A stretch of 64,000 bases of DNA. It comes from JBHJHP01 sp042219855. GTDB lineage: Bacteria; Bacteroidota; Bacteroidia; Bacteroidales; UBA5342. This document shows, piece by piece, positions 9,203-17,621 of this stretch. Every line of letters begins with the position of its first letter. Within the stretch, counting starts at the first letter, position 1. The notes beneath the pieces are model-generated. The model was given only the letters and a program-made list of their open reading frames with translations, was not told the origin of the DNA and did not search any database. The translations under genes were made by a program, and so were the position numbers. The stretch lies in the NCBI RefSeq assembly GCF_042219855.1, contig NZ_JBHJHP010000008.1, positions 124,001 through 188,000 of the forward strand. Reading direction: 5' to 3'.

Positions 9203-10915
9203 ATGAAAAAAAGAATTAATCTTTATTCTGCACTTTTGGCTGTAATAATGGTTTTAGCGAGTTGTTCAAAACCACCTCAAGACCTTACAGATGTTAAGTC
9301 TGACGTAAATCCGTCACCCCTTGTAGTAAAAGCTGGTAAAATCAATGCCCAGATTAACCTCACATTTCCGGCTAAATTCATTCCTAAAAAAGCTGTTGTT
9401 GAGTTAATCCCGGTATTATCCTATGATGGTGGCGAAGTTGAAGGAAAACCTGTGACCGTGCAGGGCGAAAAAGTTGAGGATAACTTTACTTCAATAAGTT
9501 TTGCAAATGGTGGAGGTATTGCTATTCCGGTAAGTTTCGATTTCCAGAAAGAAATGAGGATGTCTGAACTTCAGGTCAAAGCCAAAATTACAATCGGTTC
9601 CAAAGAGTATACAACACCTGCATATAAAGTGGCCGACGGTGTTAACGCCATCGAAACCCTTGTTAATGACAGACAGGCTGAACCTGCATTGGGAGAAGAC
9701 GCTTTCCAGCGCATTGTTCCTGATATGGCAAAAGCTGATATTCATTATATTATTCAACAGGCCAACATCAGAGGTTCTGAATTAAGAAAAGAAGATATTG
9801 AAGCACTTAAAGCTTTTATTAAAGAAGCTCAGGCAGCAGAAAACAAAGAGTTTGCCGGTGTGGATGTTTCATCTTATGCTTCTCCTGACGGACCGGAAGA
9901 TCTGAACAAGAGACTTGCTGAACGTCGTGAAGGTTCTGCTGACAGCTATATTAAAAAAGAGCTGAAACGGAATAAAGTTGATGCCAGTAAAGAAGGTTTC
10001 ATCGATTCTAAATTTACTCCGGAAGACTGGGAAGGATTTAAAGAAGAACTGGAAGCATCCAACGTGGATGATAAAGATCTGATTTTACGCGTGCTTTCCA
10101 TGTATTCTGATCCTGAAGTAAGAGAGAAAGAAATTAAAAACCTTTCTGCTGCATATAAAGAACTTGCTGAAGACATTCTTCCAAGATTACGTCGTTCCAA
10201 GTTAACGGTTAATGTTAACGTGATTGGTAAATCTGACGAAGAAATTGCAGAGCTCGCTGCAAGCAATCCTTCTGAACTTAACGTGGAAGAACTGCTTTAT
10301 GCTGCTACATTAACTGAAGACAATGCAAAAAAACTGGATATCTATAAAAAAGTGACTTCTGTTTATCCTAAAGACTGGAGAGGTTACAACGATATGGGTT
10401 GTGTGTTGTTTGAAACAATGAAATTTGATGAAGCTGAAAAAGCATTCTCTAAAGCTGCCGAAGCTGATGCATCTGCACCTGAAGTACAGAATAACCTTGG
10501 TGCTATTGCACTTGTGAATGGTGATGTTGCCAAGGCAAAAGAATACTTCGGAAAAGCTGCCGGTGCCGGTGAAGAGCTGACATACAATCTTGGCCTGGTT
10601 AATATCCACGAAGGAAACTATCCTGCCGCTGTTAAGAATCTTGGAAACAGCCCGACTAATAATGCTGCCCTGGCTAAAATTTTAACTGAAGATTATAAAG
10701 GTGCTTTAGCAACACTGAATTCAGTTGAAAATCCAATCTGTATGACAGATTATCTGAAAGCCATTGTTGGTGCAAAAACAAATGATAAGGCGCTGGTTAT
10801 TTCTTCTTTAAAAGCTGGTGTTGAAAAGAATGAGGCCTTGAAAAAAATGGCTGCAACAGAAATTACATTTGCAGAGTATTTCGAGGATCCTGAATTCAAA
10901 TCTATCGTAGAATAA
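9203..10915 (+). CDS. OmpA-like domain and TPR lipoprotein
   Basis: 570 residues. A signal peptide with lipobox VLASC (Cys near 21) marks a lipoprotein. Residues about 40-150 are a beta-rich domain. An OmpA/MotB-like peptidoglycan-associating segment follows at about 165-330 (VDVSSYASPDGPEDLNKRLAERR is its core, close to the family's GYaSPeG..N..LS..RA). The last 220 residues carry TPR motifs (AEKAFSKAAEADASAPEVQNNLGA, then AKEYFGKAAGAGEELTYNLGL). This layout is common in Bacteroidota and is thought to act in envelope organisation, although the exact role is unknown. It has its own promoter and a strong terminator, so it is probably monocistronic. Confidence 0.85.
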   Translation: MKKRINLYSALLAVIMVLASCSKPPQDLTDVKSDVNPSPLVVKAGKINAQINLTFPAKFIPKKAVVELIPVLSYDGGEVEGKPVTVQGEKVEDNFTSISFANGGGIAIPVSFDFQKEMRMSELQVKAKITIGSKEYTTPAYKVADGVNAIETLVNDRQAEPALGEDAFQRIVPDMAKADIHYIIQQANIRGSELRKEDIEALKAFIKEAQAAENKEFAGVDVSSYASPDGPEDLNKRLAERREGSADSYIKKELKRNKVDASKEGFIDSKFTPEDWEGFKEELEASNVDDKDLILRVLSMYSDPEVREKEIKNLSAAYKELAEDILPRLRRSKLTVNVNVIGKSDEEIAELAASNPSELNVEELLYAATLTEDNAKKLDIYKKVTSVYPKDWRGYNDMGCVLFETMKFDEAEKAFSKAAEADASAPEVQNNLGAIALVNGDVAKAKEYFGKAAGAGEELTYNLGLVNIHEGNYPAAVKNLGNSPTNNAALAKILTEDYKGALATLNSVENPICMTDYLKAIVGAKTNDKALVISSLKAGVEKNEALKKMAATEITFAEYFEDPEFKSIVE

Positions 10916-10940
10916 CAGATTATAACTTTTTATATATACA

Positions 10941-10969
10941 AGGCTGATCCAGTGGGTCAGCCTTTTTTT
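10941..10969 (+). terminator. Intrinsic terminator after the OmpA/TPR gene
   Basis: A 10-bp stem (aggctgatcc / gggtcagcct, with one G-T pair) and a T7 run, 25 bp after the stop. Confidence 0.88.
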
Positions 10970-11132
10970 ATGTTATTTAATTATTGACATTTTGATTTAA
11001 CAAAGCATATCTATAATTTAGGATCGGAATTGAGAACAAAATAATTATTGGCCTGTAAATTCTTAACTTGTTGCATTTAACACTTTGTGGCACACTAATT
11101 GCTTTTGTTTAGAAAAATTAATGGAGGTTACT

Positions 11133-12764
11133 ATGAAAACCAGGACTTTTTTATACGGCGCACTTTTAATATTGCTTTCTTCCTGTGGAGTAGGTTATAT
11201 GTCATCTGGTTACTATGACGATATATATTATACCCCTTCGGATAATACACCGGCAATCAGTGCAAAACTTTCAGATGCTCCTGCTGCAACAAGTAAGGCG
11301 CAGATGAAAGAGGAACGTAAGGAATACAACCAAATGACAGCTGAAAAGGCACGGTCAGTTGATGATTATGAAAGAGCTACCGAAGGCGTTGATTTTGCTC
11401 AGGTAGAACAGGATTACATGGGAATAATCAATAATGATAACATTACTGATATAGATACTATTGTTTACTACAATGATGAAACAGGGTATTATCTGAACGG
11501 TTTCAACGGAAACAGGAACGATTATTATTATGCACAGCGGATCCATAGATTTCATGGACCAAGAGCTGCTGTTGCTACCTGGGATCCCTTCTATTCAGAT
11601 ATATATTTCCTCGATCCGTATGACTGGAATGTATACGTAGACGGTAGTTATGCATGGGTTACACCAACATGGACAAACCCTTCCTACTATAACTATTATT
11701 ATGGTTACAGCCCCTACAGTTATAACTACTGGAACTATGGTTATTATAATCCATGGTACTCATGGGGTTATGGGGGATATTACAGCCCATGGTACTACGG
11801 TGGTTATTATGGTGGATACTATGGTGGATACTATGGATATTCTCCTTATTACAGTGGTTGGTATGGGGGATATTACGGACATCATCACCACTGGTATAGT
11901 GATCATTATTATGCCTCCAAGGACAGGCGGTATGAGCCACGTCGCTCAGGTTACGGAAGAACCGGTGTAAGAACAACAGCAGGAACTTCGACAGCTGTAT
12001 CGGGTAGAACGATTAGCAGTTCCAGCAGAACCAGTGACAGAATCGTTAGCTCACGTTCAGGCAATACTGCAATCAGGTCTGATGTTAATGCACGTGTAAG
12101 CTCTTCAGGCAGATCACCTTCTGCAAGAGCAACTTCCACAACTGCAAAAGCAGTGAATACCCGTCCGACCATTACTTCAGGATCAGGCAGGGACGCTTCA
12201 AGGTCAAGTGCCAGGACATCGGGTACAGTCAGCCGGAATGTTACACCTACAATCAGAAGTACTTCAACTTCCACAAGAGGTACGGTAACCACAAGGCCTG
12301 CCACTACAACCCGGTCATCCAATGCAAGAGTAACAACAACTACGCGTTCAGCTTCAACAAATAACGCTACTGTAAGAACGTACAGACCAACATACAGTAA
12401 GCCGCAGACCAGTAGTTCGCGATCAACCTATAATACGACATCAGGTACTAAGTCCGGCTCATCGTATGCCAGACCATCAACGAATTACAGATCAAGCAGC
12501 AGCTCTGGCAGTGTAAGGAGTTACACCCCTTCAAGCAGTAGCGGGTCTACATCAACCAGAAGTAGTTCAGGTTCATCTTATAAATCGTCTTCTTCAGGAT
12601 ATACACCTAGCTATTCCGGCAGTTCATCTTCCGGTAGTTACAGGTCATCCGGAAGTACTTCAAGATCATCCGGTAGCAGCTACTCCGGAAGCAGGTCATC
12701 AGGATCATCTTCCAGATCATCTTCAGGAAGTTCAGGTAGAAGCAGTTCTTCATCCAGACGATAA
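11133..12764 (+). CDS. Tyr/Gly-rich then Ser/Thr/Arg-rich lipoprotein of unknown function
   Basis: 543 residues from the ATG at 11133. That start has a rare GGAGG sequence about 8 bp upstream and gives a clean lipoprotein signal (MKTRTFLYGALLILLSSC). An in-frame TTG at 11085 would add 16 unlikely residues. The mature protein has a moderately charged region, then about 80 residues dominated by Tyr, Gly and Trp (YYGGYYGGYYG-type), a short HHHH stretch, and finally about 270 residues of Ser/Thr/Arg/Gly low complexity. No catalytic domain is visible. The composition suggests a surface-exposed, extended or aggregating protein. It is 28 bp upstream of the FadL-type gene and may be cotranscribed with it. 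Confidence 0.8.
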   Translation: MKTRTFLYGALLILLSSCGVGYMSSGYYDDIYYTPSDNTPAISAKLSDAPAATSKAQMKEERKEYNQMTAEKARSVDDYERATEGVDFAQVEQDYMGIINNDNITDIDTIVYYNDETGYYLNGFNGNRNDYYYAQRIHRFHGPRAAVATWDPFYSDIYFLDPYDWNVYVDGSYAWVTPTWTNPSYYNYYYGYSPYSYNYWNYGYYNPWYSWGYGGYYSPWYYGGYYGGYYGGYYGYSPYYSGWYGGYYGHHHHWYSDHYYASKDRRYEPRRSGYGRTGVRTTAGTSTAVSGRTISSSSRTSDRIVSSRSGNTAIRSDVNARVSSSGRSPSARATSTTAKAVNTRPTITSGSGRDASRSSARTSGTVSRNVTPTIRSTSTSTRGTVTTRPATTTRSSNARVTTTTRSASTNNATVRTYRPTYSKPQTSSSRSTYNTTSGTKSGSSYARPSTNYRSSSSSGSVRSYTPSSSSGSTSTRSSSGSSYKSSSSGYTPSYSGSSSSGSYRSSGSTSRSSGSSYSGSRSSGSSSRSSSGSSGRSSSSSRR

Positions 12765-12792
12765 ATTATTTACGAACTAAAGAAAAGCGATC

Positions 12793-14334
12793 ATGAAAAA
12801 ATTAATAGCAGCATGTGTTGCAGTTCTTATGGCTGCAAGCGGAATGGCTCAGACCCTGAATGATGCATATAATTTATCATCAGTTACTTACGGAAGTACC
12901 GCAAGGTCAGCAGCTATGGGAGGCGCATTCGGTGCCCTGGGAGCAGATTTCTCTTCCATATCAATTAACCCGGCAGGACTGGGAGTATACAGGGGAGGAG
13001 AGTTTACGTTTACCCCCAACTTCTATCTCAACTCATCCAGTTCAGATTACCTCGGAACAGTATCGGATGATAAAAAAGTGGGGCTCAACTTTAATAACCT
13101 CGGTCTGGTGTTTGCAACACCTACACTCAAGGATCAGGGTGTAATGTCGGTTAACTTTGCAATAGGTTATAACCGTTTGAAAGACTTTCACAGGGTAAGC
13201 TATACACAGGGCAATAATTCTTTAAACAGTCAGCTTACATATTATGCGCATGATCTGGCAGCTTATGGTGAACAAAATTCCTTATGGAGCAGCTACCTTG
13301 CATACCAGGGATGGCTGGTAGATAAGTATACTAACACGGATAATCAGGTCGTATATGAATCAATTCTGTTAAGTGATACCAAAGTTGATCAGACTCAAAG
13401 TGTTTTTGAAAAGGGGAAACTGGATGAATGGAATTTTGCAATGGCACTGAATATTAATCACAAGGTTTACGTCGGTGCATCCTTTGGCATTAGAGATGTG
13501 TATTACAGAAAGGAGCTGATGTATAAAGAGGCTTTCGGAATAACACCAAACGGGTCTTATTCGCAATGGGATGATGCTTCGCAGAGTTACATTTTTTATG
13601 ATAACGGCGGGTTTGTGAGCAATGATTATCTGACCACCTCAGGATATGGGTTCAACGGAAAACTAGGTGTCATAGCCAAACCGGTTGATGCATTACGTCT
13701 GGGCGTTTCAATACATACACCTACGTATTATGTGTTGGAGGACAATTACTCCTATTCAATTGATCCGGATGTACTGCATCCTGTAGGAGCCGATGATGTA
13801 AGACCGGATATACAGAACTCAGATGACCTGAGTTATAAATATGTCATCTATTCCTCGCCTTTAAATCTGGAATTCTCTATGGCTTATGTCTTTGGTAAAT
13901 ATGGGGTATTCAGCCTGGATTACGGCATTTCAGATTACGGAGGTATGACGATTCATGAAAGAGGTTCAAGTACGGGAACGTTCATAAATACCAATCAGAT
14001 GATTTCAGATGTGATGAATACCGGTACATCTTTAAGAGCCGGACTGGAACTTAAGGCTTCACCAAATTTTAGTTTACGCGGTGGATTTGCACGTTATTCA
14101 TCTCCGTTAAATACAACAAAGGCTGATAGCTATTCATTTGATAAAGCGGGCGCATTGAATCAGTATTCTGCTGGTTTTGGATACAGGGATAATGATTTCT
14201 TTATTGATTTTGCCTATGTACTGCAAAACCAGAATGTTGAATCCAGTTTGTTTATCCTGGATAACTCAGCACCTACAGCGATGACGAAATACAATTCAAA
14301 TAAGGTTATGATGACTGTTGGATTCAGGTTTTAG
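12793..14334 (+). CDS. OmpP1/FadL/TodX-family outer-membrane transporter
   Basis: 513 residues. A cleavable signal (MKKLIAACVAVLMAASGMAQ) is followed by the family hallmark near residues 30-70 (STARSAAMGGAFGALGADFSSISINPAGLGVYRGGEF). The remainder is alternating amphipathic beta-strands ending in Phe (VGFRF), a C-terminal signature for outer-membrane insertion. FadL-type barrels take up long-chain fatty acids or hydrophobic compounds. In Bacteroidota the substrates are mostly unknown. Terminated by the hairpin at 14356. Confidence 0.88.
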   Translation: MKKLIAACVAVLMAASGMAQTLNDAYNLSSVTYGSTARSAAMGGAFGALGADFSSISINPAGLGVYRGGEFTFTPNFYLNSSSSDYLGTVSDDKKVGLNFNNLGLVFATPTLKDQGVMSVNFAIGYNRLKDFHRVSYTQGNNSLNSQLTYYAHDLAAYGEQNSLWSSYLAYQGWLVDKYTNTDNQVVYESILLSDTKVDQTQSVFEKGKLDEWNFAMALNINHKVYVGASFGIRDVYYRKELMYKEAFGITPNGSYSQWDDASQSYIFYDNGGFVSNDYLTTSGYGFNGKLGVIAKPVDALRLGVSIHTPTYYVLEDNYSYSIDPDVLHPVGADDVRPDIQNSDDLSYKYVIYSSPLNLEFSMAYVFGKYGVFSLDYGISDYGGMTIHERGSSTGTFINTNQMISDVMNTGTSLRAGLELKASPNFSLRGGFARYSSPLNTTKADSYSFDKAGALNQYSAGFGYRDNDFFIDFAYVLQNQNVESSLFILDNSAPTAMTKYNSNKVMMTVGFRF

Positions 14335-14355
14335 TTCATAATAATGATTTTTGAA

Positions 14356-14381
14356 AGAGCCCCGTAAGGGGCTTTTTTTTT
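14356..14381 (+). terminator. Intrinsic terminator after the FadL-type gene
   Basis: Stem agcccc / ggggct with GTAA loop and a run of nine T, 22 bp after the stop codon. Confidence 0.92.
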
Positions 14382-14396
14382 ATCCTCCGGAGATTG

Positions 14397-14404
14397 TATT
14401 TTTG
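14397..14404 (+). promoter_or_regulatory. Candidate -7 element (TATTTTTG) for the ThiE/TenI-like gene
   Basis: TAnnTTTG match whose last base is the G of an in-frame GTG at 14404. It therefore points to the ATG at 14422 as start, with a leader of about 10 nt. Confidence 0.5.
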
Positions 14405-14421
14405 TGGCAAATAACACAGAC

Positions 14422-15024
14422 ATGAATTACATGTTTACAACAGGGCATCACAGCTTTCTGATGCCTTCAGAACAGATTGAGGAATTAGAGGGGAGCGTAT
14501 TTCGCTCGTTTTGTTTTGCAGAACCCGGTTTTTCTGAAGAGCATATTGAACTGGAGGCCTGGAAGTGTCGCTGGGCGGCAAATATGTTAAATGCTGAACT
14601 ATATGTACTGAGCAATCCGGATCTCGCCGGATTAATCAAAGCAGACGGCATCATTCTGAAACGTGACGATTTGCCACCAAATGTTGTACGATCAAAGCTG
14701 GGAAGCACTATTAAAATTGGTGGGCTGAGTGGTAATTTTGATGATGCTGTTAACTTCCTGATCGAAGGAGTTAACTTTATCTTGTTGGGTCCGCTGAAAA
14801 CAAAAGCGGGGGTTAATGAAATAGGATTCGACAGACTGCAAACGATTTATGGTTTGCTGATGCAGAATAAGCTGAGTATACCTTGTTACGTATTTGGAGG
14901 TATAGAGCCGGATGATATTGCAAAGCTTACAAATTTAGGGATAGATGGAGTTTCTGTTTCGTCCTTTATTTTAACAGAGGATGAGATAAATATAAAAGCG
15001 CAGGAATTCAATAAAAGAGGTTGA
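14422..15024 (+). CDS. ThiE/TenI-like (thiamine phosphate synthase superfamily) barrel protein
   Basis: About 200 residues. The C-terminal half matches the TIM barrel of thiamine-phosphate synthase and TenI: VNFILLGPLKTK (the A-D-Y-I-G-x-G-P-I-F-x-T-x-T-K strand), then YVFGGIEPDDIAKLTNLGIDGVSVSS, the phosphate-binding G-G-I and following strand. In the N-terminal half the usual ADGVHLGQ motif is changed to ADGIILKR, so key substrate residues differ. It may be a TenI-like tautomerase relative or a non-catalytic homologue. No thiamine genes are nearby and no TPP riboswitch was seen. The TGA stop lies inside the terminator hairpin. Confidence 0.65.
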   Translation: MNYMFTTGHHSFLMPSEQIEELEGSVFRSFCFAEPGFSEEHIELEAWKCRWAANMLNAELYVLSNPDLAGLIKADGIILKRDDLPPNVVRSKLGSTIKIGGLSGNFDDAVNFLIEGVNFILLGPLKTKAGVNEIGFDRLQTIYGLLMQNKLSIPCYVFGGIEPDDIAKLTNLGIDGVSVSSFILTEDEINIKAQEFNKRG

Positions 15025-15049
15025 TCCTGAAGAACGGATCAACCTCTTT
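15014..15049. terminator. Bidirectional terminator between the ThiE-like gene and ald
   Basis: Perfect 14-bp stem (aaagaggttgatcc / ggatcaacctcttt) with an 8-nt loop and short T-tract. It includes the stop codon of the ThiE-like gene and serves both converging genes. Confidence 0.85.
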
Positions 15050-15077
15050 ATATGAATAGATCAGAACAATATTAGAG

Positions 15078-16193
15078 TTAACTTAAAATTTCGTCTATTG
15101 ATTTAAGGGGAAGATTAAATGCTTCTGATACACCCTGGTAGACAATATCACCTTTCACAATATTTAACCCCTTTTTAAGTTCACAGTTTTCCCTGCAGGC
15201 TTTCTGCCATCCTTTGTTGGCCAGTTGTAATGCATAAGGCAGGGTGGCGTTGGTCAGTGCCATTGTTGATGTTACCGGAACAGCACCCGGCATGTTAGCA
15301 ACACAATAGTGTACCACATCATCAATAACAAACACAGGGTTTTCGTGTGTGGTAGGCTGAGTAGTTTCAAAGCAACCGCCCTGGTCTACAGCAACATCTA
15401 CCATTACAGTTCCGGGACGCATTTCTTTCAGCATTTCCCTTGTGATCAGTCTTGGAGCTTTTGCGCCCGGTATCAGAACAGCTCCTATGATTAAATCATT
15501 AACCTTTACAGCGTCGCGAACCCGTATTGCATTGGCCGCCACTGTATTTACATTGGCCGGCATGACATCGGCGAGATATCTCAGACGATCCAGACTGACA
15601 TCCATAATGGTAACATCGGCACCTAATCCTGCTGCCATTTTAGCGGCCTGCGTTCCAACAACACCACCACCAATTACCAGAACCTTTGCCGGAGGAACAC
15701 CCGGAACACCTCCTAACAGCAATCCTCTTCCGTTGAATGTTTTTTCCATATATTTGGCCCCTTCCTGTGTTGCCATTCTTCCGGCTACTTCTGACATCGG
15801 AATGAGCAACGGAAGTTTACGGTCCCTGGTTTCAACCGTTTCATAAGCCAGACAGATGGCTTTTCTCTCGATCATGGCTTTTGTTAAAACCTCGCTTGAT
15901 GCAAAATGGAAGTAAGTGAACAGTAACTGGTTCTCTTTGATTAGAGGGTATTCTTTGGCGATAGGCTCTTTCACCTTGATAATCATATCCGCATTGTCAT
16001 AAACCTCTTCGATGGTAGGTAACAACCGGGCTCCGGCTTCAAGGTAGTCCTCATCCATAAAACCGCTGCCTTCTCCCGCTGTCGACTGTACATATACAGT
16101 GTGCCCTGCTTTTACAAGATCCAAAACTCCACCCGGTGTGAGTGCTACCCTGTTCTCATTTGTCTTAATTTCTTTTGGAACACCTATAATCAT
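15078..16193 (-). CDS. ald: Alanine dehydrogenase
   Basis: 371 residues, the family's normal length. Catalyses reversible NAD-dependent oxidative deamination of L-alanine to pyruvate and ammonia. Visible features are the N-terminal signature MIIGVPKEIKTNENRVALTP, catalytic Lys75 (KVKEP) and His96 (YFHFASS), and the Rossmann motif VIGGGVVG at 173-180 followed by an acidic residue in TIMDVS. The C-terminal MPGAVPVTSTMALTNATLPY is also typical. The gene stands alone, with 170 bp of apparently unremarkable sequence upstream. Confidence 0.95.
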   Translation of the reverse strand: MIIGVPKEIKTNENRVALTPGGVLDLVKAGHTVYVQSTAGEGSGFMDEDYLEAGARLLPTIEEVYDNADMIIKVKEPIAKEYPLIKENQLLFTYFHFASSEVLTKAMIERKAICLAYETVETRDRKLPLLIPMSEVAGRMATQEGAKYMEKTFNGRGLLLGGVPGVPPAKVLVIGGGVVGTQAAKMAAGLGADVTIMDVSLDRLRYLADVMPANVNTVAANAIRVRDAVKVNDLIIGAVLIPGAKAPRLITREMLKEMRPGTVMVDVAVDQGGCFETTQPTTHENPVFVIDDVVHYCVANMPGAVPVTSTMALTNATLPYALQLANKGWQKACRENCELKKGLNIVKGDIVYQGVSEAFNLPLKSIDEILS

Positions 16194-16363
16194 TTTTACT
16201 GCTTTTTTATAAAATTCAAATCAAAATAACAAAAGTGTATGAGTGTAAAATATGAAATTTATCATCGTAAAGTAATGATTAATCGCAGGTTTAAAGCTAA
16301 AGTGAACCCGTAGCAATACTAAGACGAAGAGATGAAAACTAATGGATAGAATGCTGAATTAAA

Positions 16364-16780
16364 TCAGGCATTAAAGTCATACGTAGCAATGGCATCAGAA
16401 AGTTTGTCCAGGAACGTTTTAATATGTTTGCCAATCATCATTTTTACAACTGAACTCATTTCGGCTTTTAATGTAAGCTTGACTTTTGTATCATTCTCCC
16501 CGACTTCCTTAAGCTGAATCCATAAATTAAAGGCCACGGGCGAAGATACCGATTCAAACTTTATGGTTTTAAATGGTTCTTTATCTATAATGCGCAGTCC
16601 CAGAACACCTGCATTTTCAACCTTAAAAAAAACTGCATCCTCTTCAATGCGGTCCAGCTGAATCTGATCTTCAGGCAGACGATCCAGATGTTTTTTGATA
16701 TTTGTTAAATCTGAAAGCACCCCGAAGGCTTGCTCCTGAGGTGCTGTTATCGTTTTAATTTCACTTTCGAATTTTACCAT
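16364..16780 (-). CDS. SRPBCC/START-like domain protein
   Basis: 138 residues with the helix-grip pattern of the SRPBCC superfamily: ITAPQEQAFGVLSDLTNIKKHLDRLP at the N-terminus, antiparallel strands, and a long C-terminal helix (KTFLDKLSDAIATYDF). Such proteins bind lipids or other hydrophobic ligands. No ligand can be inferred. It sits 4 bp downstream of pyrE and is almost certainly in the same transcript. Confidence 0.75.
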   Translation of the reverse strand: MVKFESEIKTITAPQEQAFGVLSDLTNIKKHLDRLPEDQIQLDRIEEDAVFFKVENAGVLGLRIIDKEPFKTIKFESVSSPVAFNLWIQLKEVGENDTKVKLTLKAEMSSVVKMMIGKHIKTFLDKLSDAIATYDFNA

Positions 16781-16784
16781 ATGG

Positions 16785-17420
16785 TCAGGCCGGGTTCCAG
16801 TTTGAAGGATCTTTACGCCATTCCTTCAGGGTGTCAATATTATTTTTAGAAATATATTTGGTCTCTAATGCAACTTCAATCAGTGTGTCATAATCACTTA
16901 GCGTTGTCAATTCAACACCAGCTTCTTTAAAGGCATCTTTAGCAACCTGAAAGCCATAAGTAAAAATTGCCATCATACCGACTACCTCACAGTTGTCATT
17001 TTCAACCGCTTTTACCGCAGCTAAACTGCTGCCCCCGGTTGATATAAGATCTTCAATTACCACAACTTTCATTCCGGGTTTAAGATCACCTTCAATCAGG
17101 TTTTCCAGACCGTGATCTTTTCTTGAGGAACGAATATAAACAAAGGGCAGTCCAAGTTCTTCAGCAACCATGGCACCCTGTGCAATGGCACCGGTTGCCA
17201 CACCTGCAATGGCATCAACATGTTCATATTTTTCAAGTATCAGCCTGGCAAGCTGTATTTTAATGTAATTTCTTATTTCAGGATATGACAACGTTTTTCT
17301 GTTGTCGCAATATATTGGTGATTCCCAGCCTGAAGCCCAGATGAACGGGTTGGTGGGTTGTAGTTTTATTGCTTTTATTCCGAGGAGCTTTTCAGCAACC
17401 TGACGTTTTAACTTATCCAT
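16785..17420 (-). CDS. pyrE: Orotate phosphoribosyltransferase
   Basis: 211 residues. Converts orotate and PRPP to OMP in de novo pyrimidine synthesis. Hallmarks are IWASGWESPIYCDNRKTLSYP near 27-47, the flexible catalytic loop RSSRKDHGLENLIEG near 97-111, and the PRPP-binding motif VVIEDLISTGGSS at 120-132. It leads a two-gene operon with the SRPBCC gene. Confidence 0.95.
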   Translation of the reverse strand: MDKLKRQVAEKLLGIKAIKLQPTNPFIWASGWESPIYCDNRKTLSYPEIRNYIKIQLARLILEKYEHVDAIAGVATGAIAQGAMVAEELGLPFVYIRSSRKDHGLENLIEGDLKPGMKVVVIEDLISTGGSSLAAVKAVENDNCEVVGMMAIFTYGFQVAKDAFKEAGVELTTLSDYDTLIEVALETKYISKNNIDTLKEWRKDPSNWNPA

Positions 17421-17443
17421 TTTTGACTTATTTATTTAAGCCG

Positions 17444-17451
17444 CAAATTTA
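17444..17451 (-). promoter_or_regulatory. Candidate -7 element (TAAATTTG) for pyrE
   Basis: TAnnTTTG on the minus strand, 23 bp upstream of the pyrE ATG. Confidence 0.5.
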
Positions 17452-17566
17452 ATGTAAAATTGTAAGCATGAAAAATTGAAGTTGTATAATATTCAGCTGA
17501 TTTTGAATTATTACCTCTATACCTAAGTATACACATGAAAATCCCGTAATTGCCGGTATAAATTTT

Positions 17567-17574
17567 TATATTTG
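17567..17574 (+). promoter_or_regulatory. Candidate -7 element (TATATTTG) for ppk
   Basis: TAnnTTTG on the plus strand, 47 bp before the ppk ATG in the divergent pyrE-ppk gap. Confidence 0.5.
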
Positions 17575-17621
17575 AATAATCTGATATATTAAATCAAAAC
17601 AGGAAGTTTATCCGGATTTTT

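Noticed and set aside
11951..12322. 123-residue minus-strand reading frame, rich in Val/Leu
   Set aside because: It is the reverse complement of Ser/Thr/Arg codons of the low-complexity lipoprotein, with no start context or homology pattern.
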